This document shows, in pieces, positions 13,737-18,416 of a DNA stretch of 18,416 nt. Positions within the stretch are counted from its first letter, which is position 1. Every line of letters begins with the position of its first letter. The position numbers and the translations under genes were made by a program. Source of the DNA: DASROJ01 sp035646975 (GTDB lineage Bacteria > Acidobacteriota > Polarisedimenticolia > JACPZX01 > DASXTC01); assembly GCA_035646975.1 (NCBI GenBank), contig DASROJ010000387.1, forward strand, positions 1 through 18,416, in the 5' to 3' direction. The notes below the pieces were generated by a model, which saw only the letters and a program-made list of their open reading frames with translations, made no database searches and was not told the origin of the DNA.

Positions 13737-14474
13737 TTACCCGGCCGCCGCCCGGAAGAATATCGGCTGTCCGACCGCCAGTCGTCCGGTACGAGTCACC
13801 GTGCCGTAGACTCCCGCGGTGTTCTGGTGCGCGCGAACGACCGCCTTGAGCACCTCCGGCGTTGAAAGCGCCGAGTCGGGATCGAGATTCACCATCGAAC
13901 AGCGAACGTCGCGCATCGTGACGGCGATGGCGGGGGCGTCGCGCCCCTCGCCGAACGAAAGCTCGCCGCCCACCCACGCATCCTCCTGGAAGGGAGCCGC
14001 TCGGGGAAGACTGACGACGACATTCGGGCGGAATCGTCGCACGTCCGGGCTGCGCCCCGCGAGTTGCTCGATCTCGCGCACCGTCTCGGTGGCAATCACG
14101 GAGAGGCTCCCTTCATCGAAGATGCCATGCTTGAGCTGCATCATCTGCACGGCTGCCTTCAATCGACGTCCGACCTCCGCGGCCAGCTCCGCTCCGAGGA
14201 CAGGCAGCTCTTCGCCGTCCGGCGTGCGAACATGCGTGGGAAGATCTCCCGGCTCGGCGTGTTCACGGCGGCGCGGAGCAAACAGGAGCAGGTCGGGAAG
14301 CTGGCTGGCCGACAGCCACGGAAACCCGCTGCGGTCATCGAGCTTCCGAAACGCCAGACGCCTGTCACCATCGAGGCCGTGCCAGCCCAGGTTGGCGATC
14401 TCGAGACGTTCGCCCCCCATGGACTTCACGGGATACCGGAAGATCGCCTCCACCTGTCCGATTTCCATGAGCAT
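13737..14474 (-). CDS. MOSC-domain protein (MOSC_N plus MOSC)
   Basis: The 245-aa protein has an N-terminal beta-barrel (MOSC_N, about 6-110, opening VEAIFRYPVKSMGGERL and GDRRLAF) and a MOSC domain (about 115-240). In the latter, RRFRPNVVV (146-154), the conserved RC at 191-192 and HQNTAGVYGTV (216-226) match the family. MOSC proteins such as YcbX and eukaryotic mARC bind molybdenum cofactor through that Cys and carry out N-reduction or sulfur transfer. There is no ferredoxin domain, unlike YcbX, so an external electron donor would be needed. The start at 14474 has AGAGGA 12 nt upstream; the ATG two codons later (14468) is equally possible. It is the first gene of the four-gene operon that ends with the selenoprotein. 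Confidence 0.9.
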   Translation of the reverse strand: MLMEIGQVEAIFRYPVKSMGGERLEIANLGWHGLDGDRRLAFRKLDDRSGFPWLSASQLPDLLLFAPRRREHAEPGDLPTHVRTPDGEELPVLGAELAAEVGRRLKAAVQMMQLKHGIFDEGSLSVIATETVREIEQLAGRSPDVRRFRPNVVVSLPRAAPFQEDAWVGGELSFGEGRDAPAIAVTMRDVRCSMVNLDPDSALSTPEVLKAVVRAHQNTAGVYGTVTRTGRLAVGQPIFFRAAAG

Positions 14475-14760
14475 GCTCGATCCGGGTCCTCTCAACGCAC
14501 GCGCGTCCCGCATGATCCCACCGCCCGGCGTTCTTTCGCAACCCTCCAGGCCGCAGGCGAGCATGAAAGGCTCTCCCGCAACGCCTGGCGCGGGCAAAAG
14601 AGATCGACCTGTAAGTCTTTGCACAAGAGAGACTTGACGACCGCGCACCCCGCCTCGCCCGGTCCGCCTCAAGGATTCTTCAACCCCTTGCCTCCATTCT
14701 TCGTGTCGACAACGCAAGTCGTGTCCAGCAAGCGGCCGAGCTCACGGCGAGGGGGTCGTC
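14475..14760. other. Divergent intergenic region, no gene recognised
   Basis: This 286-bp stretch separates the minus-strand MOSC operon from the plus-strand giant surface-protein gene. It holds an inverted repeat AAGTCT...AGACTT (14613-14618 and 14630-14635, 11-nt loop), and a ribosome site GAGGGGG 6 nt before 14761. Two TTGAC/TTGCAC-like sequences near 14619-14639 have no matching -10 at 17 bp. I could not define a promoter in either direction, and no tRNA or riboswitch could be supported. Confidence 0.5.
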
Positions 14761-17700
14761 ATGAAGAACCTGCAGCGGCGAATCAGATTCACGGAGGCAA
14801 TCGGGCAGTTTGCAAGCAGAGCGCCGTTGCTGGCTGGCGCGCTCGCCCTCGGTATCGTCCTGTCGGGCCTTTGGGCAGGCCCCGCGCGCGCGGCGGTTCC
14901 AGCCTCGGGGACGCTCACCACGAGCAGCGGTCCGTTGACTTACACAGCCGGCCCGTTTGCCGCCGCCAACGTCACGGCGCAGGCGTTCGGACTGCCCGAC
15001 TGCACGGCTCCGATGTCGTGCGACACCTTCGGCCTGACCGTTGACGCGGCCAGCCTGGCGGCCACCCATGAGGTCCAGGTGCAGATTCGATGGGACGTGC
15101 CCAACGCGGACTTCGATCTGTACGTCCTCGATGCCACCGGCGCCACGCTGGTCAAGTCATCCGCCAGCTCCAACGATCCCGAGACGGCAATCTTCGAGAT
15201 CCCCCTCACCTCGACGAGCTACCAGGTCCTCGTCGCCCCGTTCAATCCGCTCGGCCAGAGCTTCAGAGGCACGATCAGCCTTGTCCCCTTTCCGCCGGTG
15301 CAGCCGCCGGGCCCCGGGTCTCCTCGCTATCAGAGCTACGCGGCGCCCGCCGGCAGCGGCAATGCGGCGGGCGAGCCGTCCCTCGGTGTGGACTGGCTTC
15401 CAAGGGTGCCGTCGCTCTCCCACGGTACGGTGAACACGGGCGGTGTGGCCTTCTTCACCGCCGGGATCCAGGAGCTGAGGACCAGCTTCGACGATTGCTC
15501 GTCGCCGGCGGCGGATCGATGGGAGGATGTCTCGAGCCCCTACGTGGTTCAGGGAGCGCTGTCGGATCCGATCGGGTTCGTGGATCGGGTAACGGGCCGG
15601 GTGTTCCAGCTCGATCTGATCGGCGGGCAGGGAAACAGCTTCGCCGCCTACTCGGATGACGACGGCGCCTCCACGATGCCGATGCAGGGCGGCGGAAGCC
15701 CCGCCGGGCCGGACCACGAGACGCTGGGAGGTGGCCCCTACAACGATCTGGCGGTTCCTCCACCGCCGCCTCACCCGACCTACCAGAACGCGGTCTACTA
15801 CTGCTCGCAGAATATTGCCGGCGATGCCGAGTGCTCCCGCAGCGACGACGGCGGTCAGACGTTCGGCCCCGGCGTGCCGCTCTTCAACGTCGCGCAGTGT
15901 GTCGGCGGGATCCACGGGCACATCAAGGTCGCAACCGACGGCACGGTCTACGTGCCGAACAGCTCGTGCGCCACCGGAAACGGCACGGCCGGGCTGGCCG
16001 TGTCGACTGACAATGGCCTGACATGGACCGACCGCACCGTGCCGGGCAGCACCGGCAACGGCGATCCGTCGGTCGGCGTCGGCATCAACAGCGTCGGCCG
16101 GCCAGCGGGCCAGACGACGAGCACCATCTACCTGGGATGGGTCAACGGCGATGGCCATCCTCTGATCGCCGTCTCTCACGACCGCGGGTTGACCTGGGTC
16201 AACCTGCACGACGCCGGAGCGGCGTTCGGCATCCGGAACTCCGTCTTTCCTGCAGTGGTGGCCGGAGACGACGACCGGGCCGCGTTCGGCTTCCTCGGCA
16301 CGCCCACCAGCGGCAACTCGTCCGACGAGGCGACCTTCCGCGGCAGCTGGCATCTCTATGTGGCCAGCACCTACGACGGCGGACTGACCTGGGTGACGGT
16401 GGACGCGACACCGGACGATCCGGTCCAGATCGGCTCGATCTGTCTGCTCGGTCTGTCGTGCGGAAGAGATCGCAATCTGCTCGACTTCAACGATTTCACG
16501 ATCGACCGGCAAGGACGCAGCCTGTACGGCTTCGCCGACGGATGCCTTCCTCCCGGCTGCAACCCGGCCACCACCGGCGACAATCCCCCCTACTGGACGT
16601 CCCGAAGCGCCAAGGCCAGCATCGTCCGGCAATCGGGCGGTCGCCGCCTGCTCAGTGCCCTCGATCCGATCGAACCGGCGCTGCCGGGGGCTCCTCGCAT
16701 GAAGTCGGCGACACGGCTCGCGGCCGGTGTGGACGTCCGCTGGGACGCGCCGGATGACGGTGGCTCGCCGCTGACCCGCTACAACATCTACCGCGGGACG
16801 ATCAGCGGTGGCGAGACCCTGCTGGCGGCCACGGCCAACGCCCAGAAACCCGAGTACGTCGACACCACGGCGGACGTGAACACGACCTATTACTACTACG
16901 TCACGGCGACGAACACCCTGGGAACGGGGGGCTCCTGCAGTGAGCTGACGGCGTCAGGTCCGATCGTCACGCCCCGTCCGGCCGACTCCTGCGACGGTGT
17001 CGACGTGGTGGTCGATGCCGCCGGAGACGCGGTGAACCCGGCCGCAAGCGGCGCGGCGGCCGGCAGCAAAGACCAGGTGGACGTCACGGGCGTGTCCCTT
17101 TCCGTCGATGCGGCCAAAACGACGCTGACGACCCGTCTGCGAGTCAAGAACCTCGTCCAGCTTCCCGTCAACGGCACCGGCTTCACATCCTATTTCGTCG
17201 CCTGGAAGGCAAACGACCAGAGGATCTACGCCACCGAGGTGGACGTCGACGCGGCGACCATCTCGGCCTCCTGGGGCGAGTTCAACCCGAACGAGAACCA
17301 GCTGCTTTCCTCCAACAGCGCCAGTCACACTTTCACGGCCGGGCCCGACGGAACGATCACCGTCGACGTCCCGCTGGGCGGTATCGGCAGCCCGACGATC
17401 CCGATCACCGATCCCGCCGGCGCCGCCGCGGTGACCAACCCGTTCGCCATCGTCACCGCGGGGGTCGGAGCGATGGGAGCCGGAGCAGTGTTCCTGCAGC
17501 CTGTGGACCGGGCCCCTGACAGCGGCTTCGGCCAGCGGTGGGCGGTGTGCACCGCCGGGCCGGCGACGTTCTACGCACTCAACGCCCCGGCCAGCGCCAA
17601 CGCGGGCCTCGCGTTCAACGTCACACTGAGCGCGCGCGATGCCTCCAACAACGTCGACACGAGCTACACCGGCACGGCGCACTTCACCAGCTCGGACGCC

Positions 17701-18416
17701 GCCGCCGTGCTGCCGGCCGACTACACCTTCACGACAGCCGATCAAGGGGTCCACGGCTTCACCGTGACGCTCGGCACGTCAGGCAGCCAGACAATTACCG
17801 CCACCGACACGGCCACGTCGTCGATCACCGGCTCGGCCGCGGTCGCGGTCAACGCGGTCCCGCCGCCCGACACCTGTGTCTCCACGCCGACGCAGGTGGT
17901 GACGGACCCGGCCGGCGACCAGCTGCCGTTCCCCTCGCAGCTGGATGTCACGTCGGTGTCCGTGGGCGAGGACTACCATTTCATCGGCTCGCAGCGGCTC
18001 GTCTTCAAGTTGAAGGTGGCCGACTTGAGCACCATCCCGGCCAACGCGATCTGGAGAGCGCGCTGGACGCTGGGCGCGACGACCTACTACATCGCGATGA
18101 ACTCCGACGGCAGCTCGCTGGTGACGTATGACTACGGCACGCAGTCCGGCAGCCTGGTCACATCGGTCGGCGCCGTCGAGTCGGGCTCCTACGACACCGG
18201 CGGCACCATCACGATGGCGATCGCGATGTCGAAGCTGGGCAATCCCGCCAGCGGTTCGATTCTGACCGCCGTCAACGGCGTCACGCAGCAGAACGTCGGC
18301 GGCACCCTGTTCGTGGGGGCCGACTCGACGAGCTCCGGTGCCTACACGGTCCGACCCCCGGCGCCCACCTGCACCCCCGTGGTGATCCCGCCGCCCGCCG
18401 TCACCTATCTCAAGGG
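14761..18416 (+). CDS. Giant secreted mosaic protein, partial (runs off the right edge)
   Basis: One open frame of 1218 codons with no stop, so the 3' end is missing. GAGGGGG lies 6 nt before the ATG. Residues 21-45 form a signal peptide ending ARA. A PPC-like beta domain follows (about 55-180, with DFDLYVLDATG). Sialidase-type Asp boxes come next, recognised as SxDxGxTF/W variants at about 361, 414, 471 and 535, suggesting a BNR-type propeller over roughly 195-625. A fibronectin III domain spans about 641-730 (VDVRWDAPDDGGSPLTRYNIY). A domain opening DVVVDAAGD (about 741-930) is followed by an Ig-like domain (937-1035, with TGTAHFTSSDA). A second copy of the former domain (1036-about 1200, opening QVVTDPAGD) follows. 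It is probably an extracellular or surface protein; a glycosidase active site could not be confirmed, so a pure binding role is equally likely. It is transcribed away from the MOSC operon. Confidence 0.9.
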   Translation, partial: MKNLQRRIRFTEAIGQFASRAPLLAGALALGIVLSGLWAGPARAAVPASGTLTTSSGPLTYTAGPFAAANVTAQAFGLPDCTAPMSCDTFGLTVDAASLAATHEVQVQIRWDVPNADFDLYVLDATGATLVKSSASSNDPETAIFEIPLTSTSYQVLVAPFNPLGQSFRGTISLVPFPPVQPPGPGSPRYQSYAAPAGSGNAAGEPSLGVDWLPRVPSLSHGTVNTGGVAFFTAGIQELRTSFDDCSSPAADRWEDVSSPYVVQGALSDPIGFVDRVTGRVFQLDLIGGQGNSFAAYSDDDGASTMPMQGGGSPAGPDHETLGGGPYNDLAVPPPPPHPTYQNAVYYCSQNIAGDAECSRSDDGGQTFGPGVPLFNVAQCVGGIHGHIKVATDGTVYVPNSSCATGNGTAGLAVSTDNGLTWTDRTVPGSTGNGDPSVGVGINSVGRPAGQTTSTIYLGWVNGDGHPLIAVSHDRGLTWVNLHDAGAAFGIRNSVFPAVVAGDDDRAAFGFLGTPTSGNSSDEATFRGSWHLYVASTYDGGLTWVTVDATPDDPVQIGSICLLGLSCGRDRNLLDFNDFTIDRQGRSLYGFADGCLPPGCNPATTGDNPPYWTSRSAKASIVRQSGGRRLLSALDPIEPALPGAPRMKSATRLAAGVDVRWDAPDDGGSPLTRYNIYRGTISGGETLLAATANAQKPEYVDTTADVNTTYYYYVTATNTLGTGGSCSELTASGPIVTPRPADSCDGVDVVVDAAGDAVNPAASGAAAGSKDQVDVTGVSLSVDAAKTTLTTRLRVKNLVQLPVNGTGFTSYFVAWKANDQRIYATEVDVDAATISASWGEFNPNENQLLSSNSASHTFTAGPDGTITVDVPLGGIGSPTIPITDPAGAAAVTNPFAIVTAGVGAMGAGAVFLQPVDRAPDSGFGQRWAVCTAGPATFYALNAPASANAGLAFNVTLSARDASNNVDTSYTGTAHFTSSDAAAVLPADYTFTTADQGVHGFTVTLGTSGSQTITATDTATSSITGSAAVAVNAVPPPDTCVSTPTQVVTDPAGDQLPFPSQLDVTSVSVGEDYHFIGSQRLVFKLKVADLSTIPANAIWRARWTLGATTYYIAMNSDGSSLVTYDYGTQSGSLVTSVGAVESGSYDTGGTITMAIAMSKLGNPASGSILTAVNGVTQQNVGGTLFVGADSTSSGAYTVRPPAPTCTPVVIPPPAVTYLK

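Noticed and set aside
14520..14620. Glycine-riboswitch-like letters on the minus strand upstream of the MOSC gene
   Set aside because: GGGAGAG and a later GGAGGGTTGCGAA are only loosely similar; the conserved core and the downstream paired segments are missing.
15157..16632. 491-aa open frame on the minus strand
   Set aside because: It is antisense to the giant secreted protein, whose frame has clear domains; long antisense frames are expected in GC-rich DNA and this one is Arg/Gly/Val-biased without motifs.
1..18416. CRISPR arrays, tRNA or rRNA genes, insertion sequences, phage genes
   Set aside because: No direct-repeat/spacer pattern, T-loop-like GGTTCGA pattern with matching arms, transposase or integrase motif was found on either strand.

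Overview
The window is GC-rich (roughly 60-65 % by eye) and bacterial, with dense coding on both strands. The best guess for the source is an Acidobacteriota member or a close relative. This rests on two large eukaryotic-like Ser/Thr kinases, one with the GTRLGPYEIL...GAGGMGEVYRARD start followed by a TolB/PD40-type propeller that is very common in that phylum, and on many secreted proteins of unknown function. No rRNA, tRNA, CRISPR array, transposase or phage gene was seen.

Layout. Positions 1-74 are a perfect fold-back of the end of the first gene and may be a contig-edge artefact. From 47 to 4258 all genes are on the minus strand: a SAM methyltransferase, a small secreted protein with a good sigma-70-type promoter, and a two-gene unit. 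That unit is a secreted beta-helix protein ending in a phospholipase A2-like Cys-rich domain, overlapping a DUF4412-like secreted protein by 4 nt. A divergent regulatory region (4259-4480) holds a strong minus-strand promoter whose -10 lies in an 11-bp palindrome. The plus strand then carries a secreted unknown, a molbindin (Mop/TOBE domain) and an 889-aa kinase with a propeller. Two minus-strand genes follow: a ferritin-like diiron protein and a four-helix membrane protein. A second kinase (911 aa, zinc ribbon plus polytopic membrane C-terminus) lies on the plus strand.

The most interesting part is the minus-strand operon from 14474 down to 12611: a MOSC-domain protein, a CPXCG zinc-binding protein, a conserved unknown of 182 aa, and a SelW-like (Rdx family) selenoprotein. 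The selenoprotein has an in-frame UGA exactly at the second position of the redox CxxC motif (CNLU). A GGCTGCC/GGCAGCC hairpin follows, with spacing and loop composition that fit a bacterial SECIS element. A normal gene caller would truncate or miss this gene.

From 14761 to the right edge a single open frame runs out of the window. It encodes a very large secreted mosaic protein (PPC-like domain, sialidase-type Asp boxes, fibronectin III, an Ig-like domain between two copies of an unnamed domain). Functionally the window looks like signalling and surface or secreted functions plus small redox and metal-handling genes (selenoprotein, MOSC, molbindin, diiron protein). Apart from the two minus-strand operons, the genes appear independently transcribed.
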